Part shown: in pieces, positions 1 to 12,400 of the stretch
Layout: every line of letters starts with the position of its first letter
Numbering within the stretch: position 1 is the stretch's first letter
Assembly: GCF_964204645.1 (NCBI RefSeq)
Contig: NC_134032.1
Coordinates: 4,926,916-4,990,915 of the forward strand
Direction: 5' to 3'
Origin: Tubulanus polymorphus
Lineage: Eukaryota > Nemertea > Palaeonemertea > Tubulaniformes > Tubulanidae
DNA: 64,000 nt
Made by a program: the position numbers and the translations under genes
The notes under the pieces: model-generated
Told to the model about the DNA's origin: nothing
What the model saw: only the letters and a program-made list of their open reading frames with translations
Databases searched by the model: none

Positions 1-2700
1 CACGTGTGGCGATTTTTAACTGCTAAATCTACCAGCGATCACTCGATACCGTTACTTTTCATAGTGATCTGTTGATATCTTAAAAGTGAGATTGAAACAA
101 ATCCTTCCCGGATAAAAGGAACACCTTAAACGGTCACCTAAAACATATTCATAGTCTTGGATAATTACATGCCACCAAAAATTCATAAAGACTATAGTCT
201 TTATGAATTTTTGATGCCACATAATCATTTTAGTTCAGGAATCGAAATGTTTGAAGCTCGGCTTAAAAATCCTCCGATATTTAACAAGGGTTTTTAAGAA
301 CACTGATATGTTTGATAACAGGGTCGAATGGCTTATTTTGAATTTGAACATTTCATCCAATTCCAAATTGGCTACATATTTCTAGGTTTCATACTTTTTG
401 AGACAGGATGATTTTATATTGTTTTAACAATCAAGAGAAATCCCTCAAGAAAATCAAGACGCGGCGAATATATTTAAAGCAACGTTTCGCCTAAAAAATT
501 GAAAAGCTATATTGTGTTTCAAATATAACACATGTGCATGATCAGGCTTCATGACAGATAGGCTACTACTCAACGGTGAAAGCCCTTACATTCTGCTGAC
601 CTTTATTAATTTGTATTAGATAACAAACGTGACTTATAAGCAAGGGGACAAAAAGCGGACAGCGATTTTATTGTCTGTATCAATGAAATACATGATTAAG
701 CATATATAGCCTTGGTATTTTTCTGCGCAGAAGTGTGTTTGTTGTTTGAGCTAAATGGATGAATGCCATCTGTATAACTGAGCAATAATATTTTAATGCG
801 ATAGAGCTACCCCTCCCTCTCCGTAACTTTCAATCAATCTACGGTCCTAAAACCGTTTCGTATCAATAGATACATTAGATGTAGATGTTGATTTAATTTC
901 CGATAACAGAAACAATTAGTAGTCGTACTTTCGGAAATTCAACTTAAGTCAGACTTTTCTAAGTCTGAGGATTTTTCTTAGTTCCAAACGATTCGACTTG
1001 ACACCAAATAACCAAGACCTCAATTCTTGTTATATCTTTGTGTTCATTTGTAAAATCTTATGTATATATTCAAGCACGAATCAAGGACTTCGATAAGAAA
1101 CAGATTTTGAGAAAACTGATTCTGATATATGTCATCTGTGAGGGAAACGAGACATCAAGCTTAATTGCTATTCTTGGTTCGACTCCGTTTTCATAGCCAT
1201 TTAAAACATAGTAGTGAGCACCCGGTAAATCGAACAGCCGTCTTACCGAGTCAACAGGTCATTTTTTCAAACTCAAAATAAAATGTTCTTTGCCGCATTG
1301 CTCTTCCGGATCGATATTTGAATATTTATTCAAACAAAATATATATTTAACATAAAACCAGACAGGGGAAAGTTAGACACAATTGTGTATATATGTTGAT
1401 ATTTCCTCTGTTCACAAGTTTACAACTGCTTACATCTGTTTTTATAAATTATTTAAACCGTTGTTGACTCCTGACCTTGGTTGTACAGAGCTCCAAAAAT
1501 TCAAGTAAGCTCCTGACCATCCAACTTGAGTACGTCCACTAACAACCGTCTTGTTTGATTCTCGCGTGGGAACCACGCATCCTTTTTTAGTCTATATCTA
1601 CTTGTTAAACTAGACACGACGTAATGATTGACAGTTCAGATAACAGTGTGTTGTTTTGCTGCTAGCGGAAAATTAGTCCATTGTAAATAATTTCTTGATT
1701 CATAAAATACTAAATCACCCTAAAGTAAAGGAATATTCTCCCAATTGGACTCAATTTAAATTTTTTTGCGCCATCATTGACCTCGAACGATGAATTCAAT
1801 GTAATTTTAAAACGCACTGAAAAATAACTTAGATATAGCGGTAAATTTCCGTCAATAAGATTTTATTAATTATGGTATTTCATTGAATTTTAACTGAATT
1901 CGGCGAAGTTCAAACACCCTTCAACCTAGCAAGACAGCTATATCAGTGCGATTATACATTCCTCTGTCAGGAAGAGAATTTTGGTCAAGCCCATTTTCGT
2001 GTATAGTTAATTAGCACAATGTACTTTAAAACCAAGCAACATGTGATGCTCACAGTGTGCACACTATTTTTGATCAGCGCGCTCAGTGACGTCACACAGA
2101 GCTCCTAAACTATAATGATCAAAAAATTGAACTAAACTCAATGTATCGGTACAAATCCGAACATGTACACGGCCGATATTTTACATTTGATACCAAAAAC
2201 CCGTTCATGCAGCGCACAGATCGCACCAACCCGTGAAGTTTCGCCGTTAGTTTCTCATAGTAATCATTTGCTCGGACGAAACTTATTTAGTTAACATTCT
2301 AACCGTGTGAATCCCTAGTTTTCGGAATTCTGACATTTTAGGAATTGTGCGCATAAACGCCGCTTTCCAAATGAAATTTGGAATTTAAAGATAATTGTCG
2401 TTTTCTAATACGTGAATTTGAAACTGTCGTAGGTTATCACTATAATTGCTATAACATAATTATCCTTCATGATTAAAAGCATAAATACAGTATCGGGAAA
2501 GGAAACTAAATCCATCCGATATATTTCAATTCATATTTTGACACAGAATAGCGAACAGTAGGACCTTCTCAAGACGAAATAAAAACATATTCTCTCTGTC
2601 ACCACATCTTCAAAATACTGTTTATTTACGGTAACATCCAATTGGCCAGTACTTTAAATACTGTAAAAACAACCGACTGGGGTTGGGCCAGTAATCGCAA
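1..2700. other. Host non-coding DNA
   Basis: No supported gene was seen here. The stretch has ordinary AT-rich host composition with stops in all frames, and the only structure noted is the perfect palindrome at 176-213. Confidence 0.6.
176..213. repeat. 38-bp perfect palindrome
   Basis: The bases read identically on both strands around a centre at 194/195 (core GACTATAGTC). It has no loop, so it would form a cruciform or a transcript hairpin. No flanking target duplication was found. Confidence 0.85.
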
Positions 2701-2710
2701 GCAAAGGTCA

Positions 2711-2816
2711 TGCAGTGAACCGACCTAGGCTACAATATTGTAGCCTCGGTCAGTGTTTACAAAAAAAGTTGTGCAGTGAACCGACCTAGGTTACAATATT
2801 GTAGCCTCGGTCAGTG
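2711..2816. repeat. Tandem pair of 45-bp palindromic units
   Basis: Two nearly identical units (2711-2755 and 2772-2816) run from TGCAGTGAACCGACC to CTCGGTCAGTG. In the first unit 2728-2745 is a perfect 18-bp palindrome, GGCTACAATATTGTAGCC. The second unit differs by one base in that core. The function is unknown. Confidence 0.75.
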
Positions 2817-2849
2817 CTAACAGCTGAATCACACGTTCTATGCAAACCC

Positions 2850-3450
2850 GCACTGCTAGGTAACAAATTATCTATCATTCCTTTGACCGAAGCATAACCG
2901 TTTTCTTTTTTCAGCTTTACAATTGATTCCATGAATTTAATAATTCCATTTTCGAATAATAATGTGTTAAATAGCAAATAGCGAATTTGTAAATGATTCA
3001 GCCAAACTGTTTGTGTCCAAAGTTAAAGAAAAATAGGAAAACAATCAAATTGTTCAATAGATTCGTTGCGGCGAGTATCGCAAGCATCATAGTTCCAGAC
3101 TATTTTCCGTCTCGGTAGCGGTTTCGAGTTTTGAAACGCCGCATTGATCAAAAGAGTACTATGATCGGTATTACCGATAGGCATGGTCACTGAGCATTCT
3201 TTATCAAGACTCCTAGAATCGGTAAAAAGTAGATCAATACAGCTGCTGGTGCTAGCTGTAACGCGAGTTGAAAAATGTACAATTTGGGAGAAAAAAAAAT
3301 CACTGGGGATCTGATACAGTTCGTGGCCAGGTGTATCTGTAACATTGCTTTTGCACCATACTGATTTTTTGCATTGAAATTGCCTAAAATATGTGTACAA
3401 TTATTCAGTAGATTTATCTTTTCCTGTTCGTCACATATTATTGCTTTCAT
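2850..3450 (-). pseudogene. LINE endonuclease fragment
   Basis: Read on the - strand, two overlapping frames give the later part of an APE-type endonuclease of a non-LTR retrotransposon. One frame has the HILGNFNAKN stretch (the usual GDFN motif, with D changed to N). The next has FSQIVHFSTRV followed by SCIDLLFTDS and then IGNTDHSTLL, which includes the conserved D-H pair. A frame change near 3350 and later stops mark it as a dead fragment. Residues further on (2850-3020) look like the linker toward the reverse transcriptase. No RT domain follows. Confidence 0.6.
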
Positions 3451-4429
3451 CGAATCGCTTTCAAGAATCGCTTCCGTTCATTCGGAGGTTGCAAGGGGAT
3501 CTATAAGTGATACACGATATCGTTTTAAACTTTTCTTTGATATTTAACCATATCGAGTGGTTACACTAAGAAATCAGAACATTTCTAACGTTACTGATTA
3601 ACGAGTCGTGATAATATAAAATTAGTCCTCGATTATTTGGCGTATATTGCCTTATAAAAACCCTCTATTGTGAAGTCATCAAGTCTTGTTGAAATATCTC
3701 CAACTTAGCAAAGAGCAACAACTTTTGCTTTTGATTCAGTGATACGGGATTTGACAATCAAAACGTGTTCCATTGTCAGCAGTGATGCTTCTAATTTTTG
3801 AAAATAAAATAGTAAGATCAGTTGTTTTCTCAGGACCAGGGTTGACTGATATCGTTACATAGAATTAAAATATAATAGCGTGTTTTATAGATATAAACTA
3901 AGTTTCCGCCACCCGGGAGTAGGACCACTGAAAATATAGCCAAAATAGTAGATACAGAGTATATTGTAAATATGCTTGCTTCTGCTGCTTAGAATTTTAC
4001 CCATGCATACACTATCAGACACCCAATCATAAAGCATGTGAAAACCGTACCAAAGGATACTAACAGGACAAGTATAATAGATATGCCGTCGGATAGAAAT
4101 AGAGATAAGTATATAAAAAGCTTTAATAGTAAACGCACGTACAGCCTATTGTCAGGTGCATGATTTACGCTAGCCACTAGCCGTTCAGATGGAGTTTTCG
4201 AAGAAATATAAAGAAACCATATCACTCGAAGTTGACGGTGGTGCCGCAGTGGAACAAGTGCAATAGTAGAACCGGTGGCGCGCGCAAAGATTTGAACAAT
4301 TCGCTAGGTTTCGGTTTCTGGAGACGAATTTGGTATGATTTCTGCAATCAATTACGAAATATAACGGTCGCGCTCCTTTTTGGGGTGATTTTGCGATGGC
4401 TACTAAGCCGAACAACTTAACCCTTTCCA

Positions 4430-5215
4430 TTAACGATAACATTAAACGGCCGATACCGTATTACCTTTCATCGGAAAAATGTGGGTCACTGAGTCGTCAT
4501 GAATGGAGCGATACGCATAAGGGAACCTTGCATCACGTAAGACACCAGGGTCTAATCCGAACCCAGTGCCCCTTGGACGTCAGGTTGGTTCTGACTGGTA
4601 AACAAATACGCCTTCATTTCACAACGACGGTTGTTTGAGACTGCACGAGTTCCGTATCCTGAACGAGAAGTATATCTGCAACATCCGGTGATTGAGGATC
4701 CCGCGAAAAATCTGGTGGTTAAAGTTTGCCATTGACAAACAAATTATCACGGATCAAAACTTTGTTGTTACGATCAGCCCGGAGCTGTTTGAATTTACTC
4801 AATTGGGCCGCCGCCCTGTCGTTTGTCTCGTTAGGAAATTGATCTTTCACAAAGAAACTACTACCTTTAAGGTTTTTACAGTAGCTCATGACTTCTCCAT
4901 GCTTCTGACTAAGCTTGCCTTTACTGGTAGTGAAGCGAACAACGATGGGCCTCCTTTCAGATGACCTTTTGCCTTTCAATGGGCAACTTCGATTACTATG
5001 CTGGTCTCCATTTTATCTCGCGGCACTTTCCTGTTGTCTACGAAGAAGTCGGATGCTACTTTTGGCAATTTTCGCCAGTTTTCTTCTCCATGATGAAAAT
5101 TACTACGTTCTGTAGCATCGATCTGCGTTTTAGATCGATGTTCTCTTGGGAGAGCAACTCGAATTTAAGCTCAGCGAGTTCGAGACGCCTGTTCAATCCG
5201 TTTATGTCCAGAAGT
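4430..5215 (-). pseudogene. LINE ORF1-like RNA-binding protein remnant
   Basis: On the - strand the stretch reads first as a coiled-coil-like segment (about 5215-5100). It then has a frame-broken part and an open stretch at 4719-4979 with ERRPIVVRFTTSKGK, LKGSSFFVKDQFPNET and a final LIRDNLFVNGK. This order (coiled coil, RRM-like part, basic C-terminal domain ending in a short beta motif) is that of L1-type ORF1 proteins, which bind RNA as trimers. Several stops and frameshifts break it. No matching RT domain is adjacent, so it is an isolated remnant. Confidence 0.5.
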
Positions 5216-5867
5216 TGATTATTGCATTACTTTCGCTTAATCATGGACTTTCTAAATACGATTAATCCAGGTGTCCAAATCTTGCATATTCTAAAGAAAG
5301 TTGATCATCTGATCGAAACAATGTCTTCGTCTTCGGTACTTCGTTTAAGTCACAGCTTTATACAGCTTTGCCCTACAAATATTTAATAGAAAAAAAAATA
5401 AATACCGGTACTAATTGACGATTAAAACGTTTGGCAACGATTGAATTGAAATTGACTACTGGATGTATTAGATTCAAATAAACACATTATTTGGACTAGT
5501 ACGCTTATTCATTTCGATGTAAAAGTGCTGTTAACGTTAATCTTGCTCGAAAAGAGTTGCTGTCGTCAAATATGGCACCATTTATATGATTTATTATAAC
5601 GATACACATAGCAGGATAAGTGTTTAAATAGAAGTACAGCAATTCGTATAAGCTACTTGATAATACTTATCGGGACCAGCACACTCATACAATTGGAGAT
5701 TGTCTGCTATCTAATACAGTAAACGCGTTTATTTTCATGCGTTGTTGTCGAATGACCTGAATGTTATACTGGTTGATAACAAATAACCCGCTCCCTTCTC
5801 TATTCAATATATATATATATATGTACATGTAGTATTGCCGCGCTATACTATATTTTTTACTTCCAAC

Positions 5868-6107
5868 ATGGCTTCTTTCGACACATTAAAAACAGCCTGT
5901 ATATTTCTATTGGACGTATTTGCGTTACTTGTAAGATGTATCGCAGCGGTGGTATTGGAGGTTCTAGGGCTGGTATGGAGGAAGCCTAGATCACCGATCC
6001 GAGGAGATATAGCCCTTGTTACCGGAGGAGGTCACGGTATAGGCCGCGAGATATGTCGTATACTTGCCAGGTATGGAGCGCAGGTTGCTATCTTGGATAT
6101 CAACAAG
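5868..6107 (+). CDS. Short-chain dehydrogenase/reductase, exon 1
   Basis: This exon encodes 80 residues of an SDR oxidoreductase. A hydrophobic N-terminal stretch (about residues 8-36) suggests an ER or lipid-droplet membrane anchor. The Rossmann cofactor motif TGGGHGIG follows at about residues 54-61, and the exon ends in the second beta strand (AILDINK), where the NAD(P)-discriminating Asp lies. The start is the ATG in CAACATGG at 5868. A TATA-rich stretch (5800-5822) lies just upstream. The splice donor is AAG|GTAAAAT at 6108, phase 0. Exon 2 at 41715 continues the same protein after a 35.6-kb intron. The architecture resembles the 17-beta-HSD11/13 and RDHE2 group, but the substrate cannot be told. 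Confidence 0.85.
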
Positions 6108-6438
6108 GTAAAATATCTGATGTACTGTATATTTCAAGTTTAAGACATTAACATTCAATTATCGATCTCATAGGTTAAGAACCTAAGAGATTGGTAATTA
6201 CCGATCTCATAGTTTAAGAACAATCGTCTAAACGCTGTAACCAATTTGTATGAACAATCATACGTATCATCCATGTGGATGGAAGGTATAACAAAGCCTA
6301 TCGCACATAAATATATTATTTTCACCCCGATTCTATCCCATTCTACAAACTTAATACACTGTCCCCTTTTGGTCTTAATCTCGAGGATAATACCTATCGT
6401 AGATTATTAATAAATGTATGTCGATATTCAAACGATAT
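6108..6438. other. SDR intron 1, 5' part
   Basis: This is intron sequence between the donor and the transposon insertion. A short direct repeat is visible (GATCTCATAG at 6165 and 6204). No gene was seen. Confidence 0.6.
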
Positions 6439-6442
6439 TTAA

Positions 6443-6460
6443 AGGGTAACTGACACTTTT
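6443..6460 (+). repeat. Kolobok left TIR
   Basis: 18-bp end preceded by TTAA (6439-6442). It pairs with 39041-39058 on the other strand with a single mismatch at the outermost base. Confidence 0.85.
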
Positions 6461-6725
6461 TTTAATTTCAAAATTCGATAAGTCGTATCGAACTAAGGAA
6501 GATTATGAAATAGTTCTGTTCAAAGATGCGTAGTTTCCGCGAAAATCATGATTTTGTAAGACAATTTTTGACCTCATTTCGTTGTATACATCGCGTTAGA
6601 AATCATCGGCAATTTCCGTCGTCGATCACCGGCGCTGCGACGTCAATAAAGGGAGCAGTGAAAATTCTCTTCTATGAGATAACGTTGCGTTTTTACTACT
6701 CGGCGTGTTTCACTGCTTTTTCTCA

Positions 6726-8952
6726 ATGCCAAATAGCTGTGTTTGCGTTGGGAGCGATTATTCGGGTAGGGGAATATTTCTTTTTCCGAAGAATCCTGTT
6801 CTTCGAGAAAAATGGGCTTCTTTTGTAGGTTTAAAGCGATTGAATTGGAGCGGCCCAACGTCGAACAGCGTCGTGTGTTACCGGCATTTTACCAACGATG
6901 ATTTCGCTAATAAAATGCAGTATGATGCACAATTTGCAAAGAGGTTAGTTTCATTCAGACATCTTAACATTTATTAGAGACATGGTTTGAGAATTATTGT
7001 TGTAAGGGCTTGAAAATCACTGTTAAAAGGGTCGCATTTTTCACGTCCAATTCAAATCAATAAAATTTATTTCTTCCACGCGCGGTATCCAATTCATGGT
7101 GTATCATTATTGTCATTCAGTTTTGAATATATCGCTGTATTTATTGATTTTTTGCAATTTAATGATATTTTTTTTCTAGGGATGCAAACGCTATAAGAAA
7201 CTGCACAGGTGAAGACCAAAATGGTGTACCGCATCAAACCTAAGATTATCTACAGAACACCATTTAAGGCGCAGCGTTCAGTTGGAATCCAAGAAAATGC
7301 ATTGAGTGAGTAGTTTTCATTCAGTCTATATCGAATTATGGTACATCTTGTATTAATCTATTTTTTATTCCTGTGATGATTAAATATGGTCTGATGATAG
7401 CTATGTTCAAATCTTAAAATAACGAAGCAAGATAATTATCTCAAAAAAATTTTTGATAGGATAGACAATTGTTTGTTCTTTTTAAAAATTTTTCAATAAT
7501 AAATCATGCTTATATGTTTTAAACTATAACATAGTGTGGATTTTTAATGATATCATCTATTCTCCCTATCTTCTAAATCCTACTACTGTGGTCGATCTGT
7601 TTAGCCCGAAACATTGGTATATAATGTAAGCGACTTGCTGAATAACTTACGAATACCTCAAAAGCCATTTGTATTGGAGAAGAATCAGATTTTGGGAGTG
7701 ACAGTGAGGATGATGACTATCATCCAGATTCGGCAGAAGAGTCAGAGATGGGCAGTGGCTCTGAGGATGATTCTGAAGGCAGAGTTATGTTTGAAGAAAT
7801 GAGGTTAGTAAAGTATGATATTTTAATCATGAATAATCCTTTCCTTTCTTTTGTATAAAACTTCATTTATCATTGCAGTGATGAATCGGATAAGTCGTAT
7901 AGAGACCAAACCAAGATCATTGTGTTTCAGTCAGCAATTCTGCAGCTGTTACAAAACTGCCAGTGCTTTGGAAGAGAGAAGCAAGTTTGGAAGAGGCACA
8001 GAGGAACAATGTTGACTGTCAGAACAAATTGTTTGAATTGTGGTGAAGCTACTGAATGGTCCAGCCAACCGACAATTGCTCGTGGAATTCCTATATGGGA
8101 TGTTTTATTAAGTGCCATGGTTCTCTTAACAGGAAGTCTGCCCACAAAAGTTTTTCGACTAGTCAAGTAAGTTGCAGTAAAAACAATACCTTCAGTCAAA
8201 TCAAACGTAATTTTCTTAAGTTATAAATGTAATGGTTAATCCAATTTCAGTTTAATGAATATTAAGGCTCAGAGTACCAGGCCTTTTTTTCGGTACCAGA
8301 AAAACTATCTTCACGATGCTGTTTCGTCCGTGTGGGAAACAAGTAGATCGGAACTTGTCAACAAATTACCAGGGCCACGATTGCTTGCTGGTGATGGACG
8401 TTGCGATTCTATGGGTCATTCAGCTAAATTTGGTAGTTACACCCTGATGGATCTAATAACTTGTTTCAACTCGTTAAGGTATGTCAGAACCATAAAATAT
8501 TGCTTTTTCCTGAATTTAAAACAGACAAAGGTTTATATCCACCTTTGTTATTGATTTTTTTAGTCGAATGAGGTTAAGAATTCAAATTCAATGGAATTGG
8601 GAGGCTTAAAGCGTTGCCGAATACAGATAGGAAACCTGAAAGTGATGGCATTTATTTCGGATATGCACATTCAAATCACAAAATGGACAAGGGAAGTTTG
8701 GAATGGAGCTCACTATTATGATTGCTGGCACGTTGTTAAAAGTAAGTTCAAACATTCTTCATGTATAATTTAGATATCACTCACGGAATCGAAAATGAGA
8801 AAAAATACTAATTTTTCATTTTAAGGTATAACTAAGAAACTGGAAATAATGTCAAGGAAAAAAGAATGTGAAGAAATCAAGGATTGGATAAAGTCAATAA
8901 AATGTTTTTTGTACTGGTGCGCAGGATCATCATCACCCGGGGATAAAGAAGT
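6726..8952 (+). CDS. THAP-domain DDE transposase, 5' exons
   Basis: The first exon (6726-6943) encodes a THAP zinc finger: start MPNSCVCVG, a later CYRHF supplying the second C and H of the C2CH site, and the typical FPKNP. Further exons are approximately 7605-7802 (acidic, many DSED residues), 7879-8166, 8251-8478, 8564-8741 and 8826-8952, with AG/GT borders. The catalytic region shows LLAGDGRCDSMGHSAK and FISDMHIQITKW, two of the conserved acidic sites of Kolobok-like enzymes, then FLYWCAG. An exon near 7220-7305 does not join in frame as I read it, so the gene may be slightly damaged. The last donor, GTAACC at 8953, leads into the intron that holds Polinton A. The protein would bind the element's ends in the nucleus and cut at TTAA. 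Confidence 0.7.
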
Positions 8953-9332
8953 GTAACCGGCTGGTTGTTGTATCGGCAGGCTAGCAAGAACTAGCATTTA
9001 CACCAGCGGTACAGGATTCCATCCATCAGGAACAACAAGGCAGTTAAACCTTATATGTACAATCTTTATTGCATCCCGGAATGAGAATGATTATCATAGA
9101 TTTACATAGTCTTTATATACAGAATCATGAGTATAATGTGAGAACTAGGTGTCAGACAAGTTGTAGACATCAGGACGCACAAACAAACACCTAGCGACTT
9201 GTTTGAGAGACATTAATTAATTATCGATGAGCACTGACTATAGCTAATTATCGTGAAAACATGTTGAGTAATGTCACATGTTGATTACGACCTTAAAGCA
9301 CATATTGCACTATAGTCATAAGTTATATTATA
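8953..9332. other. Transposase intron, left of Polinton A
   Basis: 380 bp of intron with no coding potential seen. It ends with ATTATA (9327-9332), the target duplication of Polinton A. Confidence 0.6.
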
Positions 9333-9420
9333 AGTAATTGGAATATCAGGGGTTCAGATCAGAGGGCGAGAGGGCGAGACACCACTCATCACCACAAGTA
9401 ATTTTTTTTCCTAATAAATG
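9333..9420 (+). repeat. Polinton A left TIR
   Basis: 88 bp, matching the complement of 26867-26954 except for two positions in the T/C run near the inner end. The repeat runs through the PolB ATG, so the start codon and its promoter lie inside the TIR. Confidence 0.93.
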
Positions 9421-12400
9421 GGGGAGAATGAACACCAACCAGAAAACAATAATGTCAATAAAAATCAATATTATTGTCAATATTGTAAAAAATACATCGA
9501 TACATCTCATAAAACACGACATGAAAAAACTGCAAATCATATAAAAAATGTAATAGATTTTGAAACTCCAGAAAATTCCAATGAAAGAAAAGAAAGATTA
9601 GAAAATATGAATGTGGATGAAATAAAATGTGAAGTTTGTAACGAATTTATAGTAAAAAGGAATTATAATAGACATCTTGAATCACAAAAACACCGCCAAA
9701 ATTTGAGTAATAATGTTTTAGGAAAAGATTATTTTGATAATAAACCTCAACAAGTAAAAGAATCAACTTCAAAAACAAAATCCATTTCAAATAAACCTTA
9801 CATGGAAAATGTTAGAAATTATATTGATTCACTAGAAATAAAAGATACAATTGAAATCTTAGAAACATTACATAGTAAAATTGGTCCTGCAACTATTATT
9901 TTTAGATTTTTTAAAGGTACAACAATAGAAGATTATAGTAAATTTAATGAAATAATAGAAAAAATACTAGATTTGATAACAGATGTTGAATATCCAAAAA
10001 TTAGTATCTCTGGGAAAGTAAGTTTTATAAAGTCAGAAGAAAAAATGGATTATAATATTCAAACACTCTCTGAAGAAATAATTTCAAAAACACAAATAAA
10101 AGAGAAGTTAGAAAAAATATTAAATGAATTTAAACGTCATATTGAACAAAGATATTTTGAGGGTTCTGGTTTAACATTGAATGAAATTATATATTTAGAT
10201 TTAAATGTTTATAATACAAAAAGAAATAAAACATCAAAAAGTAATAAAATGTTTAAAAATAATTCAAACTTTATAATAGAAAAAGATATGAAAGCATCAA
10301 GTTATATTAAATTACCATTTTTATCAAAAGCAATTATAAATGTTAAAAATGAAGACAACAAATGTTTTCTATGGTCAATTATTAGTTGCTTACATCCATC
10401 ACAGGAAAATGTTTGTAGAATAACAGATTATCGGAAATATGAAACATTATATAAAATTGATCAATATCCAGTAACTATAAAAATGATTCCTAAAATAGAA
10501 AAAGTTAATAATTTAAAAATAAATGTATTCGAATTAATGCAATTACCAAAGACAAAAGGTGAAAATATTAAAGATTATACATTGGAAGCTTTATATTTAA
10601 CAGAATATTATGATGATGAAAATGCTATAGATTTGTTATATTATAAAAAAGATGAAAATGAACATTATATGTGGTTAAAACAAATTGATTTATTCTTTAG
10701 AACAGAAAGTGATCATCATAATAAAATTTATCTATGTAGAAAATGTTTATCCAATTTTATGACTGAGAATACATTATTAAAACATAAAGAATTATGTGAT
10801 AATAAAGATTTTTGTAAATTAATAATGCCAACAGAAAAAGATTATAAATTGAAATTTACTAATCATAAATTTAAAAATATTGTTCCATTTGTAATTTATG
10901 GGGATTTTGAATCATTGAATAAAGAATTAACTGATCAAGATAGAAAAGAAATATATAACAAAAAGCAATTATTAAAATCAATGGATAAAGGAAGTGAATT
11001 AAATGAAGACATAATACAAGACCCACCAATTATAAATACAATTAAAAAAGTTCATCAAAGAGCTGCTGCTTATGGAATTTATATAAAATCAAATTATCCC
11101 GAATTATATGAAAGTCAATATATTTCTTTTAGAGGTGAAAATGTAGTTAATGATTTTTGTGATAAAATTATTGAATTAGAAAGTGATTTTACAAAATTAT
11201 TAAACAAAAATAAAAGAATAGTTATGACAAAAGAAGATGAAATTGATTTTAATTATGCAACTCATTGTTGTTATTGTGAAAAACGTTTTTATTCATTTGA
11301 TAAAAGAGTTAGAGATCATGATCATTTAAATTCAAAATATCGTGGAGCTGCTCATGAAGATTGCAATTTACAAGCTAAAAAAGTAAATTTCGTACCAATA
11401 TTATTTCATAATTTATCAGGTTATGATACCCATCTATTTATAAAACAATTATCGGGAAAATTGGGCGCAATTAATCAAGAAATAGAAGAATATAATGCTA
11501 TAAATGAAGCAAATGTAAGAAAATATGATTTTAAACTATTAGCTAAAACATCTGAAAATTATATTTCATTTCAATTTGGTTGCATTAGATTTTTAGATTC
11601 TTATAGATTTCTAGCAAGTTCATTAGATAATTTATCAAAATCATTAGTTGATAATGATTTTGTTATAACTCGATATTATTATCCAAATGATTAAGATTTT
11701 AAATTATTGAGATATAAAGGCGCAATTCCTTATTCATTTTATAAAACACACGATGATTTCAAAGAAACGAAATTATTGAAAGATCAATTTTATGATAAAT
11801 TAAAAGAGGAGTATGTGAAAGACGAAGTTTTTGATAGAACATTAAATATTTGGAACCATTTTAAGATGAAAAATCATGGTGAATTAGTTGATTTATATTT
11901 AAAATCAGATGTTATGATATTGGCTGACATATTTGAAAAATTTAGAGAAGTTAATTTGAATCATTTTAATGTTGATCCTTGTTATTGCTACTCTAGTCCT
12001 GGTTTAACCTGGCAATGTGGTTTAAAATATACAAATGTAGAATTAGATTTATTAAAAGAACCAGATATGGTTTTATTATTTGAAAAATCAATTAGAGGTG
12101 GAATTAGTGGTGTTATGGGAGATAGGTATTTTAAAGCAAATGATGAATATAAATTATTATATATTGACGCCAATAATTTATATGGTTGGGCAATGATGCA
12201 ACCTCAACCATATAAAAATTTTATATTAACAGAAGTTGAAAATGATGATAAAACTAATTGGGAAAGCGCAATTATGAGTTTAGAAGATGAAGCACCAATT
12301 GGTTATTTCTTTGTAGTTGATTTAGAATATCCTGAAAATATAAAGTTTAAAACAAGAAACTTACCTTATTGCCCAGAACATTTAACTGTAGATGATAGTT

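Noticed and set aside
3989-4225. Hydrophobic - strand ORF of 78 codons
   Set aside because: No start context, homology or conserved motif. Length is within chance expectation for this composition.
3000-5218. A single intact LINE on the - strand
   Set aside because: The ORF1-like and endonuclease-like pieces are separated by unrelated sequence and riddled with stops, and no RT was found.
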